From contig OW240914.1 of NCBI GenBank assembly GCA_933207985.1, forward strand, positions 288,356,877 through 288,420,876: a DNA stretch of 64,000 nt, read 5' to 3'. The DNA comes from Pelobates cultripes (Eukaryota > Chordata > Amphibia > Anura > Pelobatidae). Made by a program: the position numbers and the translations under genes. This document shows, in pieces, positions 11,621 to 22,784 of this stretch (position 1 is its first letter; every line of letters begins with the position of its first letter). Below the pieces are notes generated by a model, which saw only the letters and a program-made list of their open reading frames with translations, was not told the origin of the DNA and searched no databases.

Positions 11621-13358
11621 AGCATTGGTGCTAATGGGCATCCTTGCCTTGTTCCGTTTTTTACTTGAAAACTATTTGTTAAAAAGCCCTGACCTGAAAT
11701 TCTAGTGGTTGGAGTAGAGTAGATTGCCATTATAGTGTCTATTATTATGTTACCAAATTTAAACTTTTCAGTACTTCCTGAAGAAATTGCCAGCTGACCC
11801 TGTTAAAGGCTTTCTCTGCGTCCAGTGACAGGGCCAGCGTGTAATTTAATATATCTATTATTTTTCTGGTGTTGTTACTTGCATATCTATGTTTTATAAA
11901 TCCCACTTCATTTTGATGGATTAAAAATGTCATTATTCCTTTCAGTCTCTCAGCGAGTATGGACAAGTATATTTTAGTGTCACAGTTGATGAGTGATCTA
12001 AGTCTATAATTCGAGACTTTAGTTCCATCTTTATGTTCTTTTAGTATTGGGACTATTTTGGCTTTCAACATTTCTAAGGGAAAGCTTTTTTTTCCTTCTA
12101 ATATCGTTAAATGTCTCTGAAAGATATGGTGATATTATAGGAGACTTTTTTTTATAAAATAAATTTGAAAAGCTATCAGGACAAGGGGATTTGTTATTTT
12201 TCAGTCTATCAATTGCTTTTTGGACCTCTTCTATATTAAATGGTGCTTCCAGCTTAGAATTGTGTTCCAAGTTTAAACTTGGCAATTTTAGCCCCTTTAA
12301 ATACTTCTTCATTTCTGAGCCATTTTGCTTTTCCTCTGATATGTTTATATAATGCAGAATAGTAATTGTTTTACCTATGTCCTCTGGACTTAGTGCTATC
12401 CCTTTCTCCGTGGTGATTTTATTAATCCTAGCTTTAGCATGTTTTTTCCTTAGTTGATTTGTTAGTAACCTTTCTGGTCTATTTCCTAAATAATAACATT
12501 TCTGTTTGAATTTCACCAATAACCTGTTCCTTAATCGCTGCATTGACTACATTTATTTGATTTGTTGTCTCTAAGTTCTGACTTATTTTATTTTTTACAT
12601 TTAATTTATACAGGTCAATGTACAGATCAGAGATTTTTTTATGATCTTTCCTTCTATGTTGACTTTCCATTTTTATTAAATGGCTTCGAATTACGCATTT
12701 ATAGGCGCATCAACTGGTTGTGGTGTCTATTTCTTTATTCCAATTCTCTTTAAAGTACCTATCTGATCTCTCATTTAATTCCTTATAGTTAATAGGGTTT
12801 TCCAGCAGCATTAATTTTCAATTGATTCCTTTCCATTATATAGGAGGTTTTAATGAATAGAATAAGAGGTTCATGGTCAGACCATGCAAAGGAAGTTATT
12901 GTACTTTTCAAACACATTTTTATGGTTTGTGCTGTAGTTAGAAACATGTCCAGTCTTGAATAAGATTTATATTGCTTCGAGAAGTATGTAAAGTCTGACT
13001 CTCTTGGGTTTAAAGTATGCCAGACATCATAGAGTTTAATTTTTGCAATAGTCTGCTGGAAAGCCTTAGCTAAGCTTTTAGATGCTGGGTCCAATGTCTT
13101 TCCTTTTTGTACTCTTCTGTCCGTGGTAGGATCTGCAACACAATTGAAGTCCCCCATGCATAAAAAGTCCCTTGAATTAGATCATTTATTTTATCTACCA
13201 TTATGAGTGTGTGTCTCATTATCTTCCTCTTTTATCTACCATTTTGTATATTTCTTCATATTTTACTTTGTTTGAAACCATTATCGCAACACCACTTTTC
13301 TTACCTATTTGTAAGGATGAGTGTTCTAAAACAGGATAGTATGTATTATTTAAACCCT

Positions 13359-13430
13359 TAAGGACACATGACATGTGTGACATGTCATGATTTCCTTTTA
13401 TTACAAAAGTTTGGTCCTTAAGGGGTTAAT
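13359..13430. mobile_element. Short TTAA-flanked MITE in L1 copy 2
   Basis: The palindromic ends CCCTTAAGGACACATG and TTTGGTCCTTAAGGGGTTAA enclose about 70 bp. The insert splits the L1 endonuclease reading. A relative lies at 45306-45386. TTAA targets are typical of piggyBac-type elements. Confidence 0.65.
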
Positions 13431-13559
13431 CTAGTGGTGTTGTTGCCCTTACAGTGTGTTTTCTGTAAGCAACATAAATCAATGCTGTTTCTCCTTAACC
13501 ACTCAGTAAAAACAAGTCTTTTTAGTGGAAAATTGATACCCTGAATATTGAGAGTCATA

Positions 13560-14510
13560 TATTTTAATTGTTCTCTAATCATATCCGTCCTTTTGAAGGA
13601 CTCTCAATATTTAGGTCTCCCTGCCTAGGGCAACATTTAACATTACATCTACAAAAAGTATATACATTCAACATATACAACATATAAAAGTGGCTTTCCA
13701 CTAAAAGTCTGGTATCTCTCATCCTGGAGAGATTCATTCACCTTTCTATTTCTTATAATTACGAGCGAGTAGAGTGGCAGATATTTTCTACTCTTTTTTT
13801 TCTTATTTAATTTTAATTTTGGACCCGGTGGATTAAGGGAGGGAGAGAAAGAAGAGAGAGAAGGGGAGTCATGTCATAAATTACCTCCTGGATAATGAGA
13901 GGATCCTACGAATCATACACTTATTGACCTTAACTTATTTTATATAACATATAACATACAGATGTTGCACCTCTTTGATAATCCTTCAGTGACAAACAGT
14001 TATGTATATGTCCTATTTCAGTGCTAGTGTGTCCTTTCCTATGTTTTATAGGAGTATTTTGCTCTTTTTCCTTTTCCCTTATTTTCGTCCCTTTATGTAC
14101 TCTTCTCTTTCATTTTAGACGTTATCTTTCCTTTATCAGTGAGTATTAGCATTTTAGCTATAATGTTAATTTACCTCTTTTGTGTGATTTTATTTATTAC
14201 TCATTAAAATCTTATAGTAAATAGTAAATAAAAAAGGTGAGTCCTATAGTTAAATAAATTACCCTATAAGTGTATTTATCCATTCCAATCAAAAAAAGTT
14301 TTTTATATGAAGTGTTCTATATCCGTATCTCTATTTCATTAATATTTTCCCTTGTTTATTATCACATTCTTTATCGATCCCTATCCTAGTGTATTAAGTG
14401 TTTAAGAAGTTTCATTCCTTTCTCGTATTCTCTCTTATCCGTCTTCCCCTCTAGTGCTAGTTAATTATGTTAAAACGCTTAAGCTAAAGATCATAGATTA
14501 AGAGGTTGGA
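13560..14510. other. 5' region of L1 copy 2 or unassigned sequence
   Basis: This T-rich sequence lies upstream of the ORF2 start of L1 copy 2, where ORF1 would be expected, but no ORF1 domain is readable. Purine runs occur near 13840-13870. Confidence 0.3.
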
Positions 14511-14516
14511 TACAGA

Positions 14517-15912
14517 CATGCAAACACACACACACTGACACACTAACAGACACACACTCACTCACTAACAGACACACATACATACACACACTCACTAACA
14601 GACACACATACATACACACACTCACTAACAGACACACACACTAACAGACACACACACACACTAACAGACACAGACATACACACTAACAGACACACACAAA
14701 CACACACACACACACACTCACTGACACACACACACTTACTAACAGACACACACACACACACTAACAGACACAAACACACTAACACACACACAGACACACA
14801 CACTAACAGACACAGACAGACACAAACAGACACACACACACACACACACACTAACAGATAGACATACACACACTAACAGACACAGACATACACACTAACA
14901 GACACACACACTAACACACACACACACTAACAGACACACACACACACACTCACTGACACACACACACTTACTAACAGACACACACACACTAACAGACACA
15001 AACACACACACACTGACACACACACACACACTCACTGACACACACACTCTCACTAACAGACACTCACTAACAGACACACATGCACACTCACCCACTAACA
15101 GACACAAATTCACTAACAGACACACATTCACTAACAGACACAGACACTAACAGACACACATTCACTAACAGACACACACACACACACACTAACATACACT
15201 CACTAACAGACACACACACTCACTAACAAACACACAGACACACACTAACAGACACACAGACATACACACATTCACTAACACACACACACTCACTCACTAA
15301 CAGACAGAAACACACACACACACTGACACACACACACACACACTCACACACACACACTAACAGACACACACACACACTTACAGACACTCACTAACAGACA
15401 CACATGCACACTCACTCACTAACAGAAACAGACACTAACTAATAGACACAGACACACTCACTCACTAACAGAAATACACACACAATAAAAGACACTCACT
15501 AACAGACACACACACTCACTAACAAACACACACAGACACAGATACACACACAGACACAGACACAGACACACACACTAACAGACACATACAGACATACACA
15601 CACACATTCACTAACAGACACACTCACTTACAGACACACAAACACACAAACACTAACAGACACAAACACACACACAGTGACACACACACACTAACAGACA
15701 CACACACACACTCACTAACAGACACCCACTAACAGACACACATGCACACTCACTCACTAACAGACACACACTCACTAACAGACATATTCACTAACAGACA
15801 CACACACTCACTCAATAACAGACACAGACGCTCACTAACAGACACTCACTTACAGACAGACACACTCACAGACAGACACACACTCACAGACAGACACACA
15901 TTAACACACTCA
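14517..15912 (+). repeat. CA-rich minisatellite (ACTCACTAACAGACACAC type)
   Basis: About 1.4 kb of variable units combine ACTAACAGACAC with CA steps and occasional ACTCACTGACAC. The same array begins at 9585-9660 on the other side of the L1, so it belongs to the hAT element. A similar array is at 52365-52770. Confidence 0.85.
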
Positions 15913-16226
15913 CATTTTTTTTTTTTAAATTAATCGCCCAGCCTCCTTACCTTTGGGAATGTTCGGGGGGTTCTCCTTTTCCCTGGGGTCCAGTGGGGCT
16001 GCTGGGCTGGTGGGCGGCACTGGCGCTCCCGGCATCACTCTGCGGCGTGTGAGGGAGCTGAACAGAGAGCTCATTAATCAGTGCTCCCTCGCCAGCGCCG
16101 CCCACCTGCCCGCCTGGCTTGTCAGTTAGCCGCCAGGTTAACAAGACATTTGCCCTGGGCATTTGGGAGCATTTTTTTGCCGCCCCCTGGAAATGCCTTG
16201 TTCGCCTCATGGCTAATATGTCCCTG

Positions 16227-16384
16227 CATGAGAGGTTATGTCCACCTGCCACGGCAAGGCAGACCTCTTAGGTGGGTCCTAACTCTAACCATTCACCTTG
16301 CTTCCTTGAGTTTCTGGCAAATATATCTCTAATGAGACAGAAAGGGGTATTTTTTTATAAACATCCCTACATGCTTATTAACCC
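16227..16384 (+). repeat. Repeat A, right part
   Basis: It continues repeat A after the hAT. The reverse complement is present at 21935-22090, sharing GGCAAGGCAGACCTCTTAGG and CTGGCAAATATATCTCTAAT. Confidence 0.65.
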
Positions 16385-16857
16385 TTAAAGGATCACTATA
16401 GTGTCAGGAAAACAAATTGGTTCCTTGTGCCCTGAGGGTGCCCTCATCCTCAGGTTCCCCTCCCGTGGTGCTGAGGGGGTTAAAACCCCTTCAGCCACTT
16501 ACCTTATTCCAGCGCCAGGCTCCCTCAGCGTTGGTGACCTCTCCTCCCCCGCCGATGTCAGCTCCCTCGTCTGACGTCAGCGGAGCCGAATGTACAGACA
16601 TGGTACGCGCATTCAAAGTGTTCATAGGAAAGCATTTCGCAATACTTTCGTATGGGCGCTCTGCGCAATGGAGGCAAATGCACCTCTCGTGGCTGTCCGG
16701 AAGATAGCCACTAGAGATTGGCTTAACCCCAAATGTAAACATAGCAGTTTCTCTGAAACTGCTATGTTTGCATCTGAAGGGTTAAAACCTCAGGGACCTG
16801 GCACTCAGACCACTTCATTGAGCTGAAGTGGTCTGGGTAACTATAGTGTCCCTTTAA
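16385..16857. mobile_element. TTAA-flanked MITE (piggyBac-like ends)
   Basis: It begins TTAAAGGATCACTATAGTG and ends CTATAGTGTCCCTTTAA, with TTAA at both borders (16385-16388 and 16854-16857). Inner palindromes include AACATAGCAGTTTC and GACCACTTCA. Relatives are at 32950-33147 and 45270-45878. No ORF of its own is convincing. Confidence 0.65.
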
Positions 16858-16989
16858 TAGGGAACACATGGGATGGGCAGCAGCATTGTAACCTAGCTGT
16901 GTGATACAAAAGTGAATACAGATACAAAGAAACAAGTCCTGCGCTCAAATTCCCATTACTCCTGGGTGGCAGCAATGACCATAGTACAC

Positions 16990-17115
16990 ATCAGCCAAAA
17001 TATATATTGTAAAAACCAAAGAAAAAAAGTTACCTGCGCTCATTCCACATCCCTATGTATTTTTAAACAAATAGAAGTTTTTAGTTACTTCCAATGGCCA
17101 TGAGAGGGTATGCCC
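16990..17115 (+). repeat. Repeat A, second plus-strand copy (partial)
   Basis: From CATCAGCCAAAATATATATT to CATGAGAGGGTATGCCCAC it matches repeat A and is cut at 17115 by another dispersed repeat. That repeat (about 17115-17329, resuming at 20474) contains a hairpin around AGGGAGTTATCTAC. Confidence 0.55.
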
Positions 17116-17712
17116 ACTAGGGATGAGCATGGGGAAAATTTTCGGTTTAGTTCCGCATTCTGAAATTCAGCAATTCGGGACTTCTTTTGCAGCCGCTTAG
17201 TAGATAACTCCCTAATTCCCACGGTATTAGGGAGTTATCTACCAAAAGGCTGAAAGACCTAAATTGTCTTTCAGCCACATTTACTAATACTAAGTAAAAA
17301 TTACTTAGTATTAGTCAATTTAGCCCCTACTCGCTATCAGTGGCGTTGCTAGGGGGGGCCAGAGGGGGCCATGGCCCCCCCTACATCATGCTGTGCCCCC
17401 CCTTGGGCCCCCTCAAATGCTGGCCATGGGCTTCAATTATATTCCCTCAGGCTGTAACAGTCTGTCAGGCTGACAGGCTCCCCGGCACAGGCCCCGCCCC
17501 CAAACGATGCCCCGCCTCCCATACATAAGCCCCACCCCCGTCGTGAAGCAGCAGACAATGCTGCTGCAGAAGATGGCTGCCTGACCCCCAGCAACATCCT
17601 CCAGTGACAGGTAGGCTTAGTGTGTGTGTGTCTGTGTATGGACATAGCAGTGTGTGTGTGTATGTATGTATGTATGGACTCGGCAGTCTGTCTGTGTGTG
17701 TATATGGACTCA

Positions 17713-18640
17713 CACACTCTACACACACACACTGCCCCCATACACACACACTGCCCCCCACACACACACACACACGCCCCATACTGCCCCCCATACACAC
17801 ACTGCCCCCCATACACACACACATACTGCCCCCATACACACACATGCCCCCCATACACACACATTGCTCCCCATACTGCCCCCATACACACATACTGTCT
17901 CCATACACATACTGCCCCCATACACACACTGCCCCCATTGCTCCCCCATACACACACACTGCCCCATACACACACATTGCCCCCCATACTGCCCCCATAC
18001 ACAGACTTGCCCCCCATACTGCCCCCTATACATACACACTGCTATATGCCCTCGCCATACACACACACACACTGCCCCCATACACACACACACACTGCCC
18101 CCCATACACACACGCTGCCCCCCCATACACACACATTGCCCCATACTGCCCCCCCCATACACACACATACGTCTCATAAACACATACTGTCCCCATACAC
18201 ACAGATACGTCTCTAATAAAACACACACTGCCCCCATACACACACGCTTTTCTGCCCCCCCCATACACACACGCTGCTCCCCCATACACACATAGGGCTC
18301 CCCCCATACACACATACTGCTCCCCTATACACACACACTGCCCACCATACAATATCCCCATACACACACACTGCCCCCCACACACTGCCCCCATACACAC
18401 ACACTGCCCCCATACACTGCTGCCCCATACACACACATTGCCCACACTCACACATACACTGCAATACTCACACACACACACTGCAACTGTTACACACACA
18501 TACTGTCCCACACATACACTGCATCCCTGACATACACTGCCGCCCTCACTCAAACACTACAACCTTCAAACACACACACTGCTCAAACACTGTCCCCCTC
18601 ACAAACACACACACTGCACCCCTTACACATTGAACCACTC
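17713..18640 (+). repeat. Minisatellite of CCCCCATACACACACTG units
   Basis: About fifty units of 15-25 bp vary in the number of C and CA steps. The same unit occurs inverted at 37170-37560 in another hAT copy. Long open frames in both directions arise only from the repetition. Confidence 0.85.
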
Positions 18641-18866
18641 ACACACACTACTGCTCCTATGCCCTACAACAGCCCCATTTCCCAGCAGACCTCAGGTAAG
18701 TTGTCAAACTGTTCTTAAACGGTTTGACTACTTACTCTGGGAGAGGGTCCCGGCACTATTGACACCATAACCACTACACTGAGCTGTAGTGGTTATTGTG
18801 TCTGGATTATTTCTTTAAATAATCTACAAGTGCCCCTCCCAAGATCAGGCTCTGGATCTGCCACTG
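17713..18866 (-). mobile_element. Nested hAT-family element, minus orientation
   Basis: The right end reads CTGGATCTGCCACTG (ending 18866), the inverse of the CAGTGGCGGATCCAG end at 36990. Bases 18690-18866 match 36990-37160 inverted, including ACCACTACA...TGTAGTGGTT. It splits the GTGTGTATGGACTCAGCAGT array of the outer hAT. The left boundary is blurred by CA repeats and no clean duplication was found. Confidence 0.55.
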
Positions 18867-19410
18867 CTCAGCAGTCTGTGTGTGTGTGTGTGTGTGTGTA
18901 TGGACTCAGCAGTCTGTGTGTGTGTGTGTACTTACCCAGTCTCTGTGTGTGTGTATGGACTCGGCAGTCTGTATGTGTGTGTGTGTGTATGGACATAGCA
19001 GTCTGTGTGTGTGTGTGTGTGTGTGTGTGGACATAGCAGTCTGTGTGTTTGTGTGTGTGTGTATGGACTCGGCAGTCTGTGTGTGTGTGTGTGTGTGTAA
19101 GGACTCAGCAGTGTGTGTGTATATGGACTCAGCAGTCTGTCTGTGTGTGTATGTACACAGCAGTCTGTGTGTGTGTGTGTGTGTGTGTGTGTATGGACTC
19201 GGCAGTCTGTGTGTGTGTGTATGGACTCAGCAGTCTGTGTGTGTGTGTGAACTCAGCAGTATGTGTGTGTGTGTGTGTATGGACTCAGCAGTCTGTGTGT
19301 GTGTATGGACTCAGCAGTCTGTGTGTGTGTGTATGGACTCAGCAGTCTGTGTGTGTGTTGACTCAGTAGTCTGTGTGTGTGTGTGTGTGTGTGGACTCCG
19401 CAGTCTATCA
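18867..19410 (+). repeat. Minisatellite of GTGTGTATGGACTCAGCAGTCT units
   Basis: About seventeen units of 25-40 bp, each a GT run followed by ATGGACTC(A/G)GCAGTCT. It continues an array begun at 17620-17712 before the nested element. Confidence 0.85.
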
Positions 19411-19679
19411 ATAATTAAAATTCCTGTGAGTTGTTGTGTAGGAAGAGCCCCAGTGCATTGCTTTGCCCAGGGGGCCTTAACTCTGTTAAAATGGTACTGC
19501 TTGTGTGTGTCAGTGAGCTTGTTTTTAGTGAGCTTGTGTGTGTCCCTGAACTTCTTTGTAGTGAGCCTTCTGTTTATACAAGTGAGTTTGTCTGTAGTAA
19601 GCTTGTGTGTGAGTCAGAGAGTTTTGTCTGTCAGTAAGCCTATTTGCGCATATCAGTGAGCTTGTGTGCTTACTGTAAT

Positions 19680-19689
19680 TAATATATAA

Positions 19690-19746
<57 letters not shown>
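19680..19746. repeat. TA dinucleotide microsatellite
   Basis: A nearly pure TA run of over 60 bases within the hAT element at 17338-20465. Confidence 0.9.
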
Positions 19747-19749
<3 letters not shown>

Positions 19750-19958
19750 ACTTGTAGGAATGGCATACATTTTTTTTTCCAGGGCTACTTTGGATTCCCA
19801 GGGATTCCCAGTTTGGCTCTGCCAGCGAGTGCACTTTACCGCTGAATCATCTGTGTGAGCTGCAGCACACTTTAGCCCTGTTACACGCGTCTGGGAGCTG
19901 CTGTTGACAGGTACTAGTAGTCTAGAGATTGGGACATGGGGTATATGCTCAGCTATCT

Positions 19959-20135
19959 GTATAATACAGATTTGTGTGTATATAATATCCCGGGACAGTC
20001 AGTGCTCCCTGTATAGTGCTGCTCTCTGTCTTGGGATATTATACACAAACAGACCTGTATTATACAGAGAGCAGCACTATACAGGGAGCACTGAGTGTCC
20101 CAATTTATTATATACACAACCCTGTATTATACAGA
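19959..20135. repeat. Imperfect hairpin repeat
   Basis: GTCAGTGCTCCCTGTATAGT (from 19999) pairs with its inverse at 20064-20100, and TGTATAATACAG pairs with CTGTATTATACA. A partial third copy follows at 20120-20160. It lies in the hAT element. Confidence 0.6.
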
Positions 20136-20519
20136 GAGCACTGACTGTCCAGGGATATTATACCCAGACCGTAATTGATAGCTGTGCTGCAAAATAACCT
20201 TGGAATTTCTTTTTCAAATGTTGGCAACTATGGCACTGTATCAAGGGTAATGTGTTTGTTTTTTTAATAATCCCTGGACAGGAAAATAATGAATCCTCCA
20301 CCAGGGATTATTAAAAAAACAAAACACATTGTGTCGGGGGCGGGGCTTAACATGTGACAGGGGCGGGGTCAAACTGCAGTGAGGGCGTGGTTAAATGTGC
20401 CACCCTACTTTTGTTCCTGGCCCTCCATGAGCCCCCCTTAAAAATGAATCCTAGAGACGCCACTGCTCGCTATACCACAAGTAGGGGCATGTCTAGTAAA
20501 CATGTGGCTGCTCACAGTT

Positions 20520-21935
20520 AAAAAACAAAACAAAAAAAAACAGGGCCCCCCTCCCAAGGCCCCACCCGTGAGTGGCCCTAAATCAGAAAAACAGGGGGGG
20601 ACCTATTGTCCTCCCCCCATCCCCTCTGAGCGGTGGGGGCCCTAAATTACTTCAAGGAGGGGGACCTATTTTCTTCCTCCCAGCCCCCACCCACGAGTGG
20701 TGGGTGGGGGCCCTAAATTAGAATAACGGGGGGACCTATTGTCCTTCCCCACGGCCAACACACGTGAGCGGTGGGTGGGGGCCCTAAGTTAGAATAACCT
20801 ATAGTCCCCTCCAGCCCCCACCCCTGAATGGCGGGTGGGGGCCCTAAATACCAATAAGGGGGGAGACCTATTGTCCTCCCCCTGGCCGCCACCCCTGAGC
20901 GATGGGTGGGGACCCTAAATACCAATAAGGGGGGGAACTATTGTCCTCCCCCCCAGGCCCACACCCCTAAGCAGCGGGTGGGGGCCCTAATTAAAATATA
21001 ACCCCCCCACATGACTAGGGGTCCCCAAACCCCTAGTCACCCCCTCCCAAAAAAAATCAACCCCCTTTACCCTAAAAATAGTGAGGTGGGACCATTAACT
21101 AGGTACCTGAAAAAAAACAACTTACCATTTGATGTCTTCTTTTTTCAAACATCTTTTTTCAGCCCCACAAAAATGCCAAATAAAATTTCATAATAACCGA
21201 CGCACTTTGAGGAAAAAAAAAAAAACAGAGCGCAATAAAATAATACATCTTCACCCGTGGAGGGCTCTGTGAAAGTAACAAGAGAGTTATGAGTAAAATT
21301 ACACAGCGTGGGAAAATTCCAAAGAACTTTCTCACGCTGTGTAAAATGACACAGAGCACTCTGATTGGCTGGATTTAAAGCTAACCAATTAGAGTGCTGT
21401 GACAGGTAAATGTAGAGATTTACCTGTCAGTCTCTTCATTTACCTGTCAGAGCACTCTGATTGGATGGCTTAAACCAACCAACCAGAGTGCTCTGAGCCT
21501 AATTGCAGGGCAGGGCAAGGCTTTATAAGCCTTCCCCCACCCTGCAGAGCTCAGTCTGCGCGGAACCCTCCATGGGTGAAGATGGATTATTTTTTTTGCA
21601 CTCTGTTTTTTTTTTTGAGTGAGAGGGATATTATGGTTTTTTATTTGGCCTTTTCTGGTGCTGAAAAAAGAAGATTTTAGAAAAAATAAGACATCAAACG
21701 GTAGTTTTTTGTTTTTTTTTACAGGTAATTAATTATTGTCCCTCCCCCCCTCACAATTTTTAGGGTGAGGGGGTAGGTAGGGATTTGAATAATGTTTTGG
21801 GGAGGGGGTGATTAGGGGATTGGGACCCCTAGTCACCTAGGGGGGTGGGCATTTTTATTTAGGGCCCCCCAACCGCTGCTCTGGGATAGGGCCTTGTGGG
21901 AGGACAATAGGTCTCCCCCATTCAGGGGTGGGGCC
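20520..21935. mobile_element. Foldback element with GC-rich hairpin repeats
   Basis: Seven or so 65-bp GC-rich units at 20540-21000 read in one direction, and part of a unit at 21850-21930 reads in the other. Between them are inverted arms (21000-21250 and 21590-21850) that share CTAGTCACC, ACATC(A/G)AACGGTAG-like and ATCTTCACCC blocks. The core 21340-21590 has repeated TCTGATTGG and a CTTTATAAGCC box. The same core occurs at 27400-27640. It carries no protein. Confidence 0.5.
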
Positions 21936-22205
21936 AGGGTTAATAAGCATGTAGGGATGTATATAAAAAATACCCCTTATTGTCTCATTAGAGATATATT
22001 TGCCAGAAGCTCAAGGAAGCAATGTGAATGGTTAGAGTTAGGACCTACCTAAGAGGTCTGCCTTGACGAGGCAGGTGGGCATAGCATACCCTCTCGTGGC
22101 CATTGGAGGTAACTAAAAACCTTTGTTTAAAAATTCAGAGGGATGTGGAAAGAGCACTGGTGACTTTTTTTCTTTGGTTTTTACTATATGTATTTTGGCT
22201 GATGT
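21935..22205 (-). repeat. Repeat A, inverted and most complete copy
   Basis: The reverse complement runs from CATCAGCCAAAATAC through TCCAATGGCCACGAGAGGG to ACATGCTTATTAACCC, uniting the parts seen at 9389-9493, 16227-16384 and 16990-17115. It is about 270 bp with no ORF. Confidence 0.65.
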
Positions 22206-22239
22206 GTACCAAAGAGAGCAAAACCAACCCCAATGCCCA

Positions 22240-22371
22240 AAGTACATCAATTCTAAAAAAAACAATGCAAGTGTAGGTCCAGTAAAAGCTGGGATACGGG
22301 TGATAGTTAATGAAGACCAGGAAAAGGCAAAAAATTTAAATAACTATTTCTTCTTTGCATATATTAAGCAA
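22240..22371 (+). pseudogene. CR1-type LINE fragment cut by the assembly gap
   Basis: The frame reads ASVGPVKAGIRVIVNEDQEK then AKNLNNYFFFAYI, which is the CR1 linker just before the reverse transcriptase. It is in the same orientation as the endonuclease part at 8740-9388 and runs into the Ns. Confidence 0.7.
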
Positions 22372-22471
22372 NNNNNNNNNNNNNNNNNNNNNNNNNNNNN
22401 NNNNNNNNNNNNNNNNNNNNNNNNNNNNNNNNNNNNNNNNNNNNNNNNNNNNNNNNNNNNNNNNNNNNNNN
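22372..22471. other. Assembly gap (100 N)
   Basis: Exactly 100 Ns, the usual placeholder for a gap of unknown size. It lies between a CR1 fragment and a long inverted repeat. Confidence 0.99.
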
Positions 22472-22502
22472 GGTAAGTAGGAATGCACAAGGAGAATACA
22501 AC

Positions 22503-22784
22503 CTTATAATATGGAAGCGTAGTAGGCAGTGTCTAAAAAAAAAATATATATAAACAGCACATAGTGTGATCCATGTATATACAGAGAGACACGCAATATT
22601 AATAAGGAAAACTCACAACACGTAAGTGAATAACAAGCACATCATCCTAATCCTGATATTCACTTACGTCTTGTGAGGTTTCCTTATTAATATTGCGTGT
22701 TTCACTGTATATACATTGATCACACTATGGGCGGTTTATATATTTTTTTTGTAGACACTGCCTATCATGCTTGCATATTATAAG
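22503..22784. repeat. Inverted repeat with about 130-bp arms
   Basis: Arms 22503-22632 and 22657-22784 are complementary. Examples are GGCAGTGTCTA with TAGACACTGCC, and ATTAATAAGGAAA with TTTCCTTATTAATAT. The loop is only about 24 bases. No coding capacity. Confidence 0.7.

Larger units (their letters stand above)
9750..13558 (-). pseudogene. L1-like LINE ORF2 (copy 2)
   Basis: The minus-strand start MTLNIQGINFPLKR is at 13558. Endonuclease blocks follow: LCCLQKTHC (the catalytic glutamate of QETH is lysine), MGDFNCVADPTTDR near 13157 and WSDHEPLIL near 12870. Reverse-transcriptase blocks are LKNNKSPCPDSFSNLFYKK, NYRLRSLINCDTKI, LDAEKAFNRVSW, NGTRQGCPLAP and an intact YADD at 11430-11419. 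The thumb region is at 11296-10814. The cysteine-histidine motif CWRCKKLNGSLLHMWWAC near 10150 marks the C-terminus. Many frameshifts and two insertions show it is dead. It sits inside the minisatellite of the hAT element. Confidence 0.85.
9494..16226. mobile_element. hAT-type DNA transposon (non-autonomous, interrupted by an L1)
   Basis: Ends begin CAGTGATGTATCC (left) and, inverted, CAGGGACATATTAGCC (right). They are flanked by CATAAGAG (9486-9493) and CATGAGAG (16227-16234), an 8-bp duplication with one mismatch, as expected for hAT. Inside are a CA-rich minisatellite, split by an L1-like LINE, and a GC-rich 3' part (15950-16220). No transposase was seen. Removal of the element rejoins repeat A. 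Confidence 0.6.
17338..20465. mobile_element. hAT-type DNA transposon with minisatellites
   Basis: Left end CAGTGGCGTTGCTAGG and right end CCTAGAGACGCCACTG are inverted repeats with three mismatches. Flanks are a perfect 8-bp duplication CTCGCTAT (17330-17337 and 20466-20473), the hAT hallmark. The 3.1-kb interior holds two minisatellites, a hairpin at 19959-20135 and a TA microsatellite (19690-19745). No transposase was seen, so it moved by an enzyme supplied elsewhere. Confidence 0.75.

Noticed and set aside
14558..15131. Long minus-strand open frames rich in Cys and Val
   Set aside because: They come from the CA/GT minisatellite, which lacks stops in several frames. No start context, domain or codon bias supports a protein.
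14517..15912. Possible CRISPR array
   Set aside because: Spacers are absent. The units are variable CA-rich minisatellite repeats in a vertebrate genome.
17433..18553. Open frames of 170-213 codons on both strands
   Set aside because: All lie in the CCCCCATACACACACTG array. The same repeat is open in several frames at once.
18830..19659. 259-codon plus-strand frame
   Set aside because: It is mostly a GT-repeat translation (CVCVC) running into unique sequence, with no recognisable domain.
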